Assembly (NCBI GenBank): GCA_023392975.1
Contig: JAEWNA010000094.1
Span: forward strand, 1 to 15,536
Direction of reading: 5' to 3'
From: Pseudomonadota bacterium
GTDB lineage: Bacteria; Pseudomonadota; Gammaproteobacteria; Xanthomonadales; Xanthomonadaceae
DNA: 15,536 bases
Shown: positions 15,498-15,536 of the stretch, in pieces
Position numbering within the stretch: position 1 is the first letter of the stretch
Layout of the letters: each line of letters begins with the position of its first letter
Notes under the pieces: model-generated
Databases searched by the model: none
What the model was told of the DNA's origin: nothing
The model's input: only the letters and a program-made list of their open reading frames with translations
Position numbers and translations under genes: made by a program

Positions 15498-15536
15498 GCC
15501 CCCGTCCGAAGTCAATGCGCGCCTTACCCCCCCATC

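Noticed and set aside
1..15536. CRISPR arrays, tRNA/rRNA genes, insertion sequences, prophage genes
   Set aside because: I saw no regular spacer repeats, cloverleaf or rRNA-like sequence, transposase motifs or terminal inverted repeats.

Overview
The window is very GC-rich (by eye about 70%), with strong G/C at third codon positions, lipoprotein- and secretion-rich gene content, and one protein ending in an XVIPCD-type domain, which is known only from Xanthomonadales. I infer a Lysobacter/Luteimonas/Xanthomonas-like gammaproteobacterium (Xanthomonadaceae). Genes are packed on both strands. There are no RNA genes, no insertion sequences and no CRISPR array that I can see.

Layout. 2-310 (+) is the C-terminal end of a multi-span membrane protein. 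348-2426 (-) is a 692-residue lipoprotein with TPR and ankyrin-like parts. 2575-3138 (+) is an RNA 2'-phosphotransferase (KptA/Tpt1), probably made from a leaderless transcript. 3368-7000 (+) is a large lipoprotein pullulanase with two CBM41 domains. Converging on it is a secreted DUF4034-like protein (7040-8083, -), preceded by the most notable gene: an 806-residue protein (8187-10607, -) with an N-terminal GHSLG lipase domain and a C-terminal XVIPCD secretion domain. It is a predicted antibacterial phospholipase delivered by the Xanthomonadales type IV secretion system (X-T4SS).

Divergent from the effector lie an ankyrin-repeat lipoprotein (10732-11742, +) and, overlapping or 17 bases after it, a small 3-4 span membrane protein (11760-12206, +). 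I propose that the ankyrin lipoprotein, possibly with this membrane protein, protects the producer against the lipase. Then come a secreted Ca-binding-loop protein of unknown role (12365-13372, -), a secreted NodB-type polysaccharide deacetylase (13677-14642, +) and a methyltransferase-like lipoprotein (14662-15447, -), whose upstream region carries a run of 16 C close to the end of the window.

Three of the convergent gene pairs or gene ends are separated by perfect GC-rich hairpins of 9-12 bp without T-tracts. The rest of the window is an envelope and secretion neighbourhood of single genes and small operons, not one pathway. No T4SS structural genes are present, so the effector is an orphan locus that would need a machine encoded elsewhere.
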